Below are positions 1 through 8,837 of a stretch of 64,000 bases of DNA, piece after piece; position 1 is the stretch's first letter, and each line of letters begins with the position of its first letter. Source of the DNA: Chromatiales bacterium (GTDB lineage Bacteria > Pseudomonadota > Gammaproteobacteria > UBA6429 > Thiohalophilaceae). The stretch covers positions 1 through 64,000 of the forward strand of contig JALVOC010000183.1 in assembly GCA_027032075.1 (NCBI GenBank), given 5' to 3'. The translations under genes and the position numbers were made by a program. The notes below the pieces were generated by a model, which was not told the DNA's origin, ran no database searches, and worked only from the letters and a program-made list of their open reading frames with translations.

Positions 1-95
1 GGTGGGGAGGTCATATCGAGATTACTGGATTTGAAAGAATGTCGTGCCGGCCGAAAAACCGGCGTTTTGAAGGAGTTGCAGCCACAATTGGCGGA

Positions 96-599
96 CTACA
101 TCGCCATTTTCTGCTGTTTTTGCATTTTTTTGCGAATACGGTGGCGCTTGAGCTGGGAGAGGTAATCCACGAACAGCTTGCCCTGTAAATGGTCCATTTC
201 GTGCTGGATGCAGACCGCGAGCAGTTCCTCCGCTTCCATTTCGAACGTTTCCCCCTGCTTGTTCAGGGCCTTGACGCGGATACGTTGCGCCCGTTCCACC
301 GGCTCGTAAATGCCGGGCACCGAGAGGCAGCCCTCGTCGATGGACTGAATTCCCTCTTTTTCAAGAATTTCGGGGTTGATCAGGGTAAGGGGCCTGGATT
401 TGTCCTCGGAAATGTCGATGACAATCACCCGCTTGTGCACATTCACCTGCGTTGCCGCCAGCCCGACCCCCGGGGCCTTGTACATAGTCTCAAACATATC
501 GTCCACAAGCTGGACGATACCGGCGTCAATCTCTTCGACGGGTTTGGCCTGGATGCGCAGCCGATCGTCGGGATAATTTAAAATATTGAGTATTGCCAT
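96..599 (-). CDS. def: Peptide deformylase
   Basis: Removes the N-formyl group from the initiator methionine of new proteins in the cytoplasm. The 167-residue length is normal for bacterial Def. All three family motifs are present: GVGLAATQ at residues 44-51, EGCLSV at 89-94 with the metal-ligand Cys91, and QHEMDH at 132-137 with ligands His133 and His137 and catalytic Glu134. It is divergent from the LysM gene, the usual gammaproteobacterial arrangement. Its usual partner fmt would begin just past the window edge. An ATG on the minus strand at position 14 would read M-T-S-P, which could be the fmt start, but no ribosome binding site is visible. Positions 1-95 also hold a short GCCGG/CCGGC inverted repeat (46-63) without a T-run. 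Confidence 0.97.
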   Translation of the reverse strand: MAILNILNYPDDRLRIQAKPVEEIDAGIVQLVDDMFETMYKAPGVGLAATQVNVHKRVIVIDISEDKSRPLTLINPEILEKEGIQSIDEGCLSVPGIYEPVERAQRIRVKALNKQGETFEMEAEELLAVCIQHEMDHLQGKLFVDYLSQLKRHRIRKKMQKQQKMAM

Positions 600-627
600 A
601 CAATTTCGAGCTATACTTCTAGTACAA

Positions 628-655
628 TTGTAGAAAAAGCTGCTAACATTATGAT
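628..655 (+). promoter_or_regulatory. Possible promoter of the LysM gene
   Basis: TTGTAG (628-633) and TATGAT (650-655) are 16 bases apart, in the def/LysM divergent intergenic region and about 100 bases before the chosen LysM start. The 10-base palindrome TACAATTGTA (623-632) overlaps the -35 element. The -35 match is only fair, so this is a candidate only. Confidence 0.3.
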
Positions 656-757
656 CCTACAGGATAACAGCAGTTGTTTAATTTGAGTTCACCTGTGGTT
701 TTGAATACACTCACAAACAGGTTGCCAGAAACCGGCCTCTATTTGATAGGGACGCAT

Positions 758-1933
758 ATGATAAATAATAAACTGTCCGGTATCACTTGGATACGTTTCC
801 TCATGATTTTCGTCGTTGCAACCGCGATGGTGGCCTGCAGCTCCGCGCCGCCCCAACCAAAGCAGGTGCCGGAGCCGGCGAAGGAAACGGCGGCAACCCC
901 GCCCCCCGCTGAACCGGTGGCAGAAGCGGTGGCTACACCGCCGAAGGCAGATGTGTTCAAACCGGACTATCCCGAGCGCTATGTGGTCAAAAAAGGCGAT
1001 ACCTTGTGGGATATTGCCAGCCGTTTCCTGCATGATCCCTGGTTATGGCCGAAAGTCTGGCATATCAACCCCGAAATCCGCAATCCCCATTTAATCTATC
1101 CGGGTGACGTCATCACCCTCCATTTTGTCGATGGCAAACGTTACCTCACCCTGGAGGGTGTGGGCGGAACGCCTCCGCCGAAGGGGGTCAAAACGGTCAA
1201 ACTCTCCCCCAATGTGCGTTACCGCAAGCTGGATGCCGCCATCGAGAGCATTCCGCGAAGCGCCATCGGGCCGTTTCTGCAACGTCCCAGGGTGATCACC
1301 GAAGAGCAGTTGAAAAATGCACCCTACATCGTTGCCAGTTTTGAGGATCATCTGATAAGCAGCAGCGGTAACCGCATCTATGCGAAAAATATCGTTGATC
1401 AGAATATCAGCCTGTATGATGTCGTCCGTCCCGGCGAGGTTTACCGCGATCCCCAGACCGACGAAATTCTCGGCTACGAGGTGATGAATCTGGCGGGCGC
1501 CCGCGTGGTGCGTGCCGGTGAGCCGACCACCCTGGTGCTGGCCGACGCCAAAATGGAAGTGCTCAACGGTGATCTGCTGATCCCGACCGAAAAAATGGAG
1601 CTTGATTTCAACTTCATTCCTTTCCCCCCCAGTTCAAGTATCGACGGTCAGATCATTGCCGTGTTCAACGGGGTTTCCCAGATTGGCCAGTACAACGTGG
1701 TGGTGCTGAACCGGGGCATCCGCGATGGTCTGGAGCCGGGGCATGTGCTGGCCATCTACCAGAGAGGCAGGAAAGTGCATGATCCCCGTGGTGGTTACAC
1801 CTCCACCGTCACCCTGCCGAGTGAGCGTGCCGGTGTCCTGATGGTGTTCCGCAGCTATGATAAAGTCAGTTATGCCCTGGTTATGAACGCATCGCGGCAG
1901 ATCCACCTGTATGATCTGGTCACGAACCCGTAA
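758..1933 (+). CDS. LysM domain lipoprotein upstream of dprA
   Basis: Predicted envelope protein with one peptidoglycan-binding LysM domain (about residues 75-121; the core reads YVVKKGDTLWDIASRF). The ATG at 758 is chosen because AGGGA lies just upstream and because it puts a hydrophobic signal (WIRFLMIFVVATAMVAC) at the N-terminus. The signal ends in a plausible lipobox with Cys27, followed by a Pro/Ala-rich linker (residues 29-65). A longer reading from a TTG at 674 would bury the signal. The roughly 270 residues after LysM have no domain I can name. LysM proteins are found next to dprA in many gammaproteobacteria, so the gene is probably conserved, but its exact role is not established here. 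Confidence 0.88.
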   Translation: MINNKLSGITWIRFLMIFVVATAMVACSSAPPQPKQVPEPAKETAATPPPAEPVAEAVATPPKADVFKPDYPERYVVKKGDTLWDIASRFLHDPWLWPKVWHINPEIRNPHLIYPGDVITLHFVDGKRYLTLEGVGGTPPPKGVKTVKLSPNVRYRKLDAAIESIPRSAIGPFLQRPRVITEEQLKNAPYIVASFEDHLISSSGNRIYAKNIVDQNISLYDVVRPGEVYRDPQTDEILGYEVMNLAGARVVRAGEPTTLVLADAKMEVLNGDLLIPTEKMELDFNFIPFPPSSSIDGQIIAVFNGVSQIGQYNVVVLNRGIRDGLEPGHVLAIYQRGRKVHDPRGGYTSTVTLPSERAGVLMVFRSYDKVSYALVMNASRQIHLYDLVTNP

Positions 1934-2012
1934 GGCGGGATTGCAACCGCAGCGTTGACTAATTCATGCTTTTTCCGGTGAGCACCCTCACCTGAAGATG
2001 GTATGATCGGGT

Positions 2013-3155
2013 ATGCCAGAGGGATCTGGCGAGACTCAAATCATCACGATGCCACAGCGAGACGACACATTGCGCCACTGGCTGGCGCTGATCCGGGCCC
2101 CCTACGTCGGCCCCGCTACTTTTTACACTCTTCTTGACCGGTTTTCCGCGCCTGAGGCGGTATTTGCCGCCAGCCGGCGCGCGCTTGCCGATGCCGGATT
2201 ACGCCCCGCCACCATCGAATATCTCCAGCACCCCGATTGGGAGCGGGTCGAGGCGGACATGTCTTGGCTGGCGCAGCCGCGGGTGCAGGCCTTGATGCTG
2301 GGGGATGCAGATTATCCGCCCCTGCTGCGTGAAATTGCGGATCCGCCGCCAGTGCTGTTTGTCATGGGGGATGTGGAGGTGTTGCAGCAGAAGCAGCTGG
2401 CCATGGTTGGCAGCCGCAACCCAACCCCCGCCGGGCGGGAGACAGCGTTTGAGTTTGCACGCTATCTGGCGGCCAACGGCCTGGTGATCAGCAGCGGTAT
2501 GGCATTGGGGGTCGATGCCGCCAGCCACGAAGGGGCCATCGCCGCGGAAGGCCTGACCATCGCTGTTGCCGGTACAGGTCTTGACAGGGTATATCCCGCC
2601 CGGCATCGTGAGCTGGCGCACAGGATCGCCGAAAACGGGGCACTGGTGTCGGAATTCCCACCCGGAACACCACCGGCTGCCGGCCATTTTCCGAGACGAA
2701 ACCGCATCATCAGCGGTTTGTCCATGGGGGTCCTGGTGGTGGAGGCGGCTTTGCGTTCCGGTTCCCTCATTACCGCCCGTCTGGCGCTGGAGCAGGGGCG
2801 GGAGGTGTTTGCCGTACCGGGTTCCATCCACAACCCCCAGGCGCGGGGCTGTAATGCCCTGATCCGTCAGGGTGCCAAACTGGTGGAAACCGCCGCAGAT
2901 ATCTTTGAGGAGCTTGGGGGATTTGCCGCCAAAAGCGGGCTGGAAACGGTTACCCCTACGGAAGTGACGGATTTCAAACTTGATCCTGATTATCAAAAAG
3001 TCTTGAAAAGTGTAGGGTTTGAGCCCACACCTGTAGATATTGTCGTGGAAAGAAGTGGATTGACGACCGATTCAGTTTGCTCCATGCTGTTGGTACTGGA
3101 ATTGCAAGGCTTGATCGCAACGACATCGAGCGGGCATTATTGCCAGACCTGTTAA
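2013..3155 (+). CDS. dprA: DNA-processing protein DprA
   Basis: Loads RecA onto incoming single-stranded DNA during natural transformation. The Rossmann-like DprA core occupies about residues 100-310, with the hallmark GSRNPTPAGRE and SGMALGVDAASHEGA segments, and FPRRNRIISGLS later. A C-terminal winged-helix domain (about 330-378) ends in LVLELQGLIATTSSGHY. The start is uncertain: ATG 2013 has no clear ribosome binding site, and ATG 2049 (MPQRDDTLRHW) removes 12 residues that do not look like the family. The stop lies 13 bases before smg, so the two are probably co-transcribed. A GGTGAG/CTCACC hairpin (about 1977-1992) lies between the LysM gene and dprA. Confidence 0.95.
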   Translation: MPEGSGETQIITMPQRDDTLRHWLALIRAPYVGPATFYTLLDRFSAPEAVFAASRRALADAGLRPATIEYLQHPDWERVEADMSWLAQPRVQALMLGDADYPPLLREIADPPPVLFVMGDVEVLQQKQLAMVGSRNPTPAGRETAFEFARYLAANGLVISSGMALGVDAASHEGAIAAEGLTIAVAGTGLDRVYPARHRELAHRIAENGALVSEFPPGTPPAAGHFPRRNRIISGLSMGVLVVEAALRSGSLITARLALEQGREVFAVPGSIHNPQARGCNALIRQGAKLVETAADIFEELGGFAAKSGLETVTPTEVTDFKLDPDYQKVLKSVGFEPTPVDIVVERSGLTTDSVCSMLLVLELQGLIATTSSGHYCQTC

Positions 3156-3168
3156 AGGCTAGGAAATT

Positions 3169-3648
3169 ATGAAAGAAAATGTACTTGAAGTACTGATGTA
3201 CCTTTTTGAAAATTACATTAATGATGATATCGAACTCGATACAGACGAAGAATCGCTGCGGGTTGAATTGCAGGAAGCCGGATTTCAACAAGTTGAAATC
3301 AGCAAGGCATTTGACTGGCTTGAAGGTCTGGCAAAATTGCAGGATTCCTCACACAATTCGGAGCCGGTCAAATTAAGCTCGGTTCGTATTTTTACCCAGG
3401 AAGAGCAGGACAAACTGGATTGCGACAGTCGCGGTTTTCTCATGTTTCTGGAACAAACCGGGGTACTCGACAATCATACACGCGAGATGGTGATCGATCG
3501 GGTGATGGCACTGGATGCGGATGACATCGATCTGGAGCAGCTGAAGTGGGTGGTGTTGATGGTGTTATTCAACCAGCCGGGCCAGGAAGGGGCCTATGCC
3601 TGGATGGAAGATCTGGTGTTTGAAGAGGCGCCGGTTATAGTGCATTAA
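3169..3648 (+). CDS. smg: Smg family protein (DUF494)
   Basis: 159-residue acidic protein of the Smg/DUF494 family, which is almost always found between dprA and topA in gamma- and betaproteobacteria. The start MKENVLEVLMYLFENY and the segment SRGFLMFLEQTGVLDNHTRE fit the family. The ATG has a good ribosome binding site (AGGA, 3161-3164). No catalytic residues or membrane segments are visible, and the molecular function of the family is not known. A strong terminator follows at once, so this closes the dprA-smg unit. Confidence 0.93.
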   Translation: MKENVLEVLMYLFENYINDDIELDTDEESLRVELQEAGFQQVEISKAFDWLEGLAKLQDSSHNSEPVKLSSVRIFTQEEQDKLDCDSRGFLMFLEQTGVLDNHTREMVIDRVMALDADDIDLEQLKWVVLMVLFNQPGQEGAYAWMEDLVFEEAPVIVH

Positions 3649-3676
3649 TCACTGCCATGATAAATAATTTGCATTG

Positions 3677-3705
3677 TGCCCGCAGCTGCGGGCATTTGCT
3701 TTTTT
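3677..3705 (+). terminator. Rho-independent terminator after smg
   Basis: An 18-base perfect palindrome (TGCCCGCAGCTGCGGGCA, 3677-3694) is followed by TTTGCTTTTTT. This is a textbook GC stem plus T-run, placed 28 bases after the smg stop. It separates dprA-smg from topA. Confidence 0.9.
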
Positions 3706-3846
3706 ATATTTATGAGTAATTATTTGATAGTTGCAGATGTTCAGGGGCCATGGTTGATTACGGCCTGCTGTAAGCAAGTATGAACATTTGTAAAGCAATG
3801 TGACGTCTTTTAAGTTTTGTTTTGAACAGTCGATTAAGGTAACTGG

Positions 3847-6135
3847 ATGAGTAAAAGTCTGGTAATCGTGGAATCTCCGGCCAAGGCCAAGACCATCAAA
3901 AAATACCTGGGCAGGGGTTTTGATGTGCTGGCCTCGTATGGTCACGTGCGCGATTTATTGCCAAAGGAAGGCGCGGTGGATCCCGAACATGACTTTGAAA
4001 TGAAGTATCAACTGATCGAAAAAAACGAAAAACACGTCGATGCGATTGCCAAGGCATTGAAAAAGGCCGATAACCTTTATCTCGCGACTGACCCGGATCG
4101 TGAGGGGGAGGCCATCTCCTGGCACCTGTATGCCATTCTTAAAGAACGTGGCCTGTTAAAGGGCAAACATGTTGGCCGCGTGGCGTTCAATGAAATTACC
4201 AAGCGGGCGGTCAATGATGCGGTAAACCATCCGCGGGAACTGTCCGAAGATCTGATCCATGCGCAACTGGCAAGGCGCGCCCTGGATTTTCTTGTTGGCT
4301 TCAACCTCTCTCCCTTGTTGTGGAAAAAGATCCGGCGCGGTTTGTCCGCAGGACGGGTGCAGAGTCCTGCCTTGCGCTTGATTGTGGAACGGGAAGAGGA
4401 GATTGAAAAATTCAAGCCACGGGAATACTGGACCATCGAGGCGGAAGTCGAGGCGGACAAGCAGCCGTTCACGGCAAAGCTCACCCAGCTCAAGGGTAAA
4501 AAACTTTCCCAGTTCAGTATCGGTTCGGAAAAAACCGCCAGGGATGCCGAAAAGGTATTGAACGATGCGGCCGGCGGCAAACTGATCGTTGCCAAAGTCG
4601 AAAAGAAAAAGCGCAAGCGCAATCCTGCAGCCCCCTTTACCACCTCAACCATGCAACAGGAAGCTTCGCGCAAGCTGGGGTTTTCCGCCAAGAAGACCAT
4701 GAGTATTGCGCAGCAGCTGTACGAAGGGATTGATATCGGTGGTGAAACGGTGGGCCTGATCACCTATATGCGTACCGATTCGGTCAACCTGGCTGCCGAG
4801 GCTGTGGATGAGATCCGCGCCTATATCAAGGAGAAATTCGGGCCCGACAACCTGCCGAAGGATGTGCGTGTCTTTAAAACCAAGGCAAAGAACGCGCAGG
4901 AAGCGCACGAGGCAATTCGTCCCACCTCGGTCAATCATGAACCGGCAGCGATCAAATCACATTTGAGCAAGGATCAGTTTCGCCTGTATGAATTGATCTG
5001 GAAACGCACCATTGCCTGTCAGATGATCCATGCCACCATGGATACGGTTGCGGTGGATCTGAAGGCGGGAGACAACAACGTCTTTCGCGCTACCGGTTCC
5101 ACACTGGTCTCCCCCGGTTTTATGGCGGTTTATCAGGAGAGCCGCGACGACAGCAAGGCAAAGGATGACAAGGATCGTTTGTTACCGCCAATGAAAGAAG
5201 GTGATGAGGTCAAACTGCTGAAGATCATACCGGAACAGCATTTTACCGAACCGCCGCCACGCTATTCGGAAGCCAGTCTGGTGAAGGCGCTGGAAGAATA
5301 CGGTATCGGCCGGCCCTCGACCTATGCCTCGATTATCTCCACTTTGCAGTCACGTGAATACGTCACCATGGAGAAAAAACGTTTTATTCCCACCGATGTC
5401 GGCCGGGTGGTAAACAAGTTTCTCACCCAGCATTTTACCAAGTATGTTGATTATGATTTTACCGCCCATCTGGAAGATGAGCTGGACGCCATCTCACGCG
5501 GGGAAAAGGACTGGATCAAGACCATGCGCGAGTTCTGGAAACCGTTCAAGGCCCAGGTCGAAGACAAGGAGAAGAACGTCGATCGCAAGGATGTGACGCG
5601 CGAGAAGATCGATGAGAAGTGCCCCAAGTGCGGCGGGCAGCTGGCAATTCGCCTCGGCCGTCGCGGCCGCTTTATCGGATGCGACAATTACCCGGAATGT
5701 GACTACACGCGCAATGTGGGGGATGATGCCGATACGGAGCCGGAGATCATCGAAGGGCGCAAATGTCCGGAATGTAATTCCGATCTGATCATTCGCCACG
5801 GCCGTTATGGCAAGTTTATCGGTTGCAGTGGTTATCCTGACTGCCGTTATATCGAGCCGCTGGAAAAACCGGAGGATACCGGCGTGCCCTGCCCGGAATG
5901 CAAGCAGGGCAACATGCTGAAGCGCAAATCCCGTAACGGCAAGATTTTCTTTTCCTGCCAGCGTTATCCGGATTGCAAATATGCGGTATGGAACCAGCCA
6001 CTGAACGAAGCATGTCCCAAGTGTAACTGGCCGATGCTGACACTGAAAACCACCAAACGACGTGGCACCGAAAAAGTTTGTCCGCAGAAAGATTGTGATT
6101 TCGTCGAGCAGGTGGAAGAGGTGGAGGAGGCGTAA
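3847..6135 (+). CDS. topA: DNA topoisomerase I
   Basis: Type IA topoisomerase that relaxes negatively supercoiled DNA through a 5'-phosphotyrosine intermediate. The N-terminal Toprim domain starts VIVESPAKAKTIKKYLG and carries the acidic motif TDPDREGEA (about residues 80-88). GLSAGRVQSPALRL lies near 172, and the catalytic tyrosine is in GLITYMRTDSVNLA (about 304-317). The C-terminus has four zinc ribbons of CxxC...C...C type (starting CPKCGG, CPECNS, CPECKQ, CPKCNW). The 762-residue length is normal for proteobacteria. It lies alone between the smg terminator and a hairpin before purE. The ribosome binding site is weak (GGTAACTGG region). Confidence 0.98.
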   Translation: MSKSLVIVESPAKAKTIKKYLGRGFDVLASYGHVRDLLPKEGAVDPEHDFEMKYQLIEKNEKHVDAIAKALKKADNLYLATDPDREGEAISWHLYAILKERGLLKGKHVGRVAFNEITKRAVNDAVNHPRELSEDLIHAQLARRALDFLVGFNLSPLLWKKIRRGLSAGRVQSPALRLIVEREEEIEKFKPREYWTIEAEVEADKQPFTAKLTQLKGKKLSQFSIGSEKTARDAEKVLNDAAGGKLIVAKVEKKKRKRNPAAPFTTSTMQQEASRKLGFSAKKTMSIAQQLYEGIDIGGETVGLITYMRTDSVNLAAEAVDEIRAYIKEKFGPDNLPKDVRVFKTKAKNAQEAHEAIRPTSVNHEPAAIKSHLSKDQFRLYELIWKRTIACQMIHATMDTVAVDLKAGDNNVFRATGSTLVSPGFMAVYQESRDDSKAKDDKDRLLPPMKEGDEVKLLKIIPEQHFTEPPPRYSEASLVKALEEYGIGRPSTYASIISTLQSREYVTMEKKRFIPTDVGRVVNKFLTQHFTKYVDYDFTAHLEDELDAISRGEKDWIKTMREFWKPFKAQVEDKEKNVDRKDVTREKIDEKCPKCGGQLAIRLGRRGRFIGCDNYPECDYTRNVGDDADTEPEIIEGRKCPECNSDLIIRHGRYGKFIGCSGYPDCRYIEPLEKPEDTGVPCPECKQGNMLKRKSRNGKIFFSCQRYPDCKYAVWNQPLNEACPKCNWPMLTLKTTKRRGTEKVCPQKDCDFVEQVEEVEEA

Positions 6136-6192
6136 ATCCTTCGTCTGGAAGCAATGCTGTCAGACAATATTCAGCGGCGACAATAAATTCTG

Positions 6193-6222
6193 GCGAACAA
6201 CCATTTTTGCTGGTTGTTGCGC
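6193..6222 (+). terminator. Hairpin between topA and purE
   Basis: GCG-AACAACCA and TGGTTGTT-G-CGC form a stem of at least eight perfect pairs around a T-rich loop (6204-6210). It lies 57 bases after the topA stop and 54 before purE. There is no T-run after the stem, so it could be a weak terminator, an mRNA-processing hairpin or an attenuator of purE. Confidence 0.45.
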
Positions 6223-6275
6223 TGTTATTTACATTAAGCAATTGATCCACTAACCAGAGATAGTTCATTAATACC

Positions 6276-6788
6276 ATGTCTAAGCAAAAACCGTTTGTTG
6301 CAATCCTTATGGGCTCTGACAGCGACTTACCCGTTATGCAGGCCACCCTGGAAGTCTTGAAAAAATTACAGGTGGGTTTTGAGGTAAAAATCACTTCCGC
6401 CCACCGCACTCCCCGGGACACCCAGCGATACATCGAAGATGCCGAATCGCGTGGCTGTGCCGTCTTCGTGGCGGCAGCCGGACTGGCCGCGCATCTGGCC
6501 GGAGCGGTTGCCGCCCATACCCTGAAACCGGTCATCGGTGTGCCGATGGATGGAGGGCCCTTGCAGGGGATGGACGCCCTGTTGTCCACGGTGCAAATGC
6601 CCGGCGGTATCCCGGTAGGGACGGTCGCCATTGGCAAGGCGGGGGCGAAAAATGCGGCCTATCTGGCGGCGCAAATCCTCGCCGTCAGTGATGCGGAACT
6701 GGCAGAAAGACTGAAAAACGAACGTAACGCCAATGCCGCGGCAGTACGTGCCAGGGATGCCGAGCTTCAGCAACAGTTACAGTCTTGA
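6276..6788 (+). CDS. purE: N5-carboxyaminoimidazole ribonucleotide mutase PurE
   Basis: Catalyses N5-CAIR to CAIR in de novo purine synthesis. The class I signatures are present: GSDSDLPVM (about residues 13-21), the catalytic histidine in SAHRTP (about 42-47), and AAAGLAAHLAGAVAAHT. The 170-residue length is typical. PurK, which makes its N5-CAIR substrate, usually follows purE in gammaproteobacteria. Here the next gene is tsaC, so purK must be elsewhere or absent. Confidence 0.96.
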   Translation: MSKQKPFVAILMGSDSDLPVMQATLEVLKKLQVGFEVKITSAHRTPRDTQRYIEDAESRGCAVFVAAAGLAAHLAGAVAAHTLKPVIGVPMDGGPLQGMDALLSTVQMPGGIPVGTVAIGKAGAKNAAYLAAQILAVSDAELAERLKNERNANAAAVRARDAELQQQLQS

Positions 6789-6854
6789 TCGGATCGGGAA
6801 CAGCGGCCATTCGTTGCAGCGGTTTTCTGTTCATCTCCACAGCGGTCAGCATCC

Positions 6855-7412
6855 ATGACAGACAAGCCGATCAGGGAAGCGGTGAAGGTACTGCGCAACG
6901 GTGGGATCATCGCCTATCCGACGGAGGCCGTGTATGGCCTGGGTTGTGATCCGCTCAATACCGGGGCGATAACAAAACTGCTTGCACTCAAGCAGCGGCA
7001 GCCGGAGAAGGGGCTGATCCTGCTCGCCGCCTGCTATGAACAACTGGCGCCCTTTCTTGCCGATATCGAAGAGGAAACAAAAAACAGGGTGCTTGCCACC
7101 TGGCCCGGCCATATCACCTGGCTTTGGCCGGCAAGAAAAAGTGTGTCACGTCTCCTGCGCGGCGATCATGCCACCCTTGCCGTGCGGGTTACCGCCCATC
7201 CGCTTGCCGCAAAACTGTGTAACGAATTCAATGGTCCGCTGGTCTCCACCAGTGCGAATATCAGCCACTCTCCCGCTGCCCGGACGGCTGAGGAAGTGAG
7301 GGCTATTTTTGCCGACAAGATTGATTACATCCTCGAGGGGGAAACCGGCGGGATGGAGAGGCCCAGCGAAATACGTGACGCACGCAGCGGTGAGATTGTA
7401 CGTGCCGGCTGA
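6855..7412 (+). CDS. tsaC: Threonylcarbamoyl-AMP synthase TsaC (YrdC family)
   Basis: Makes threonylcarbamoyl-AMP from threonine, bicarbonate and ATP for the t6A37 modification of ANN-decoding tRNAs. A single YrdC domain fills the 185 residues. GGIIAYPTEAVYGLGCDP (about 17-34) and LKQRQPEKGLILLA (substrate-binding KxR region), then GPLVSTSANISHSP (about 130-143), are characteristic. The short form without the extra Sua5 domain is TsaC. It ends convergent with the thioredoxin fusion gene. The 90-base gap holds a dispersed repeat. Confidence 0.95.
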   Translation: MTDKPIREAVKVLRNGGIIAYPTEAVYGLGCDPLNTGAITKLLALKQRQPEKGLILLAACYEQLAPFLADIEEETKNRVLATWPGHITWLWPARKSVSRLLRGDHATLAVRVTAHPLAAKLCNEFNGPLVSTSANISHSPAARTAEEVRAIFADKIDYILEGETGGMERPSEIRDARSGEIVRAG

Positions 7413-7429
7413 CGGTCAGGCAAAAGACC

Positions 7430-7483
7430 TCTGGCCCTGATGCTCCGTTTCCCAAGTATATTGGTATTCGGAACGCCTATTTA
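7430..7483 (+). repeat. 54-bp dispersed repeat, copy A
   Basis: It matches the minus strand of 23320-23373 at 45 of 54 positions without gaps, and the first 20 bases are identical. One frame reads LALMLRFPSILVFGT; the other copy reads LALMLRYLSVLIFGT. It lies in the convergent gap between tsaC and the thioredoxin fusion gene. Confidence 0.7.
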
Positions 7484-7502
7484 GATAGCTGTTGCTTTCT
7501 GA

Positions 7503-8771
7503 TCATTCGTTCAACAAGCTGCGGAATTTTTTCAGCATCTCCGGCGTATCCCATTCAACCGCACCAAAAAGTGCATAGCGGATGAGGCCCTGTTTATCGA
7601 TGACGTAGCTGGTGGGAAAGGCGAATACGCCCCAACGTTTCAGGGCAGAGCCGTCGCTGTCGAGCAGAATGGGAAAATCCACCCTGACCTTTGTTTGTAA
7701 AAAAGCGCGAATGGTCGCGGCCTCCTCCGCCATGTTAACCGCCAGAATGGTAAACGGTTGCCCGGCCAGCTTGTTGGCGAGTCTCTGCATCGAGGGCATT
7801 TCGTGTACGCAAGGCGGGCACCAGCTTGCCCAGAAATTCACCAGCACCACCCGGCCGCGGTAATCCCGGAGGTCGAGGCGCTTTCCGTCGAGGGAGAGCA
7901 GACGAAGTTCAGGCGGTGTGGGATCACCCTCATAGGGTTTTAGCAGTCGCGCCTTCTTGCCCTCGGCGATCAGCGGGGCTTGCCCGTCAAGCTCCGCAAC
8001 CCGGCGTGATTTTTCGGGAAGTTTCGCCAGGAGACGAACAGCCTGGCTGATGAGTTCCGGCAGACGCTGCGCCAGTGCCTGTTCTTTACTGCTTGCGTCG
8101 GGGCGGAAATAAAAGCGGTCACGCACAGCGGGCAGATAACGGACGAATACATCGCTGCCACTGCTTTGCAGGGCGGGTATCGTGCGATCCAGCTTCCAGA
8201 ACCAGGGTGACAATTTTGGCTGGAGAATAAACAGCGGGAGGTTGGTCTGGCTGACAATGGGCAACAACTTTGCCGCCTGACCGGGATCGGGGGTTTCGAT
8301 GAAAAACTTGGGGCTCAGCAGGATTGCCCCGCCCAGGGTGTGATCTCCGGGATGGCGGCGTTGCCACAAATGGGCGCCCCTGAGTAAAGGCAGGATGCCC
8401 CGGCCAGAGCTGACGAGATAAACGGTTTTGCCTTGTTGCTGCCCGTGCCGGATGAGACCGGCTACGTCAGCAGCGGGAATACGGTCCAGGCTGCTGGGAA
8501 CGACCGGTAAAAAACGTGACTCGAACAAATCGGCAAGCCAGACCTCATAGCCCCGCGCGGCAAGTCTTTCGGCTGCGGTAAATTCACCGGTTTGCAAGCC
8601 GGCTTCCCCCGGCAGCCAGATCAAGAGGCGTTCGCCCTTTGCCGCATAGCGGCTTATTGTGATTTCGGTGCCATCCTCGATTCTGACGGAAAGGTTGTCT
8701 CTTGCCTCTGCCGTTATCATCAGGCCGTTGCACAACAGGAATATCAAAGACAATATGTGATGGCGTGGCAC
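7503..8771 (-). CDS. Alpha/beta-hydrolase-like domain fused to a TlpA/ResA-type thioredoxin
   Basis: Predicted exported protein of 422 residues. GTG 8771 is chosen because AAAGGA lies six bases upstream and because it gives a clean signal peptide (HHILSLIFLLCNGLMITAEA). The 16-residue TTG extension has neither. Residues about 30-260 look like a degraded alpha/beta hydrolase (LLIWLPGEAGLQTGE strand, later VYLVSSGRGILPLL where a GxSxG elbow would be expected). The C-terminal 140 residues are a TlpA-like thioredoxin with VNFWASWCPPC (CXXC near residues 318-321) and the cis-proline segment FPTSYVI. It probably acts in the periplasm as a disulfide reductase. It is divergent from oxyR with a 66-base gap, which suggests oxidative-stress control (inference). 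Confidence 0.85.
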   Translation of the reverse strand: MPRHHILSLIFLLCNGLMITAEARDNLSVRIEDGTEITISRYAAKGERLLIWLPGEAGLQTGEFTAAERLAARGYEVWLADLFESRFLPVVPSSLDRIPAADVAGLIRHGQQQGKTVYLVSSGRGILPLLRGAHLWQRRHPGDHTLGGAILLSPKFFIETPDPGQAAKLLPIVSQTNLPLFILQPKLSPWFWKLDRTIPALQSSGSDVFVRYLPAVRDRFYFRPDASSKEQALAQRLPELISQAVRLLAKLPEKSRRVAELDGQAPLIAEGKKARLLKPYEGDPTPPELRLLSLDGKRLDLRDYRGRVVLVNFWASWCPPCVHEMPSMQRLANKLAGQPFTILAVNMAEEAATIRAFLQTKVRVDFPILLDSDGSALKRWGVFAFPTSYVIDKQGLIRYALFGAVEWDTPEMLKKFRSLLNE

Positions 8772-8837
8772 GGTAAGTCCTTTTGTTTCACGATGAATCT
8801 GTAGCATATTCTGTATCAATTAATTTAGTATTGTGCC

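Noticed and set aside
1-14. Possible start of fmt on the minus strand (M-T-S-P from ATG at 14)
   Set aside because: Only four codons are in the window and no ribosome site is visible. It fits the usual def-fmt order but cannot be supported by sequence.
674-757. 28-residue N-terminal extension of the LysM gene from a TTG
   Set aside because: ATG 758 has a ribosome site and places the lipoprotein signal at the N-terminus; the extension buries it.
8772-8819. 16-residue extension of the hydrolase-thioredoxin gene from a TTG at 8819
   Set aside because: GTG 8771 has AAAGGA at good spacing and starts the signal peptide; the extension would run almost into oxyR.
8772-8837. OxyR binding site in the oxyR divergent gap
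   Set aside because: No clean ATAG/CTAT four-part pattern; a weak TACAGA repeat is not enough.
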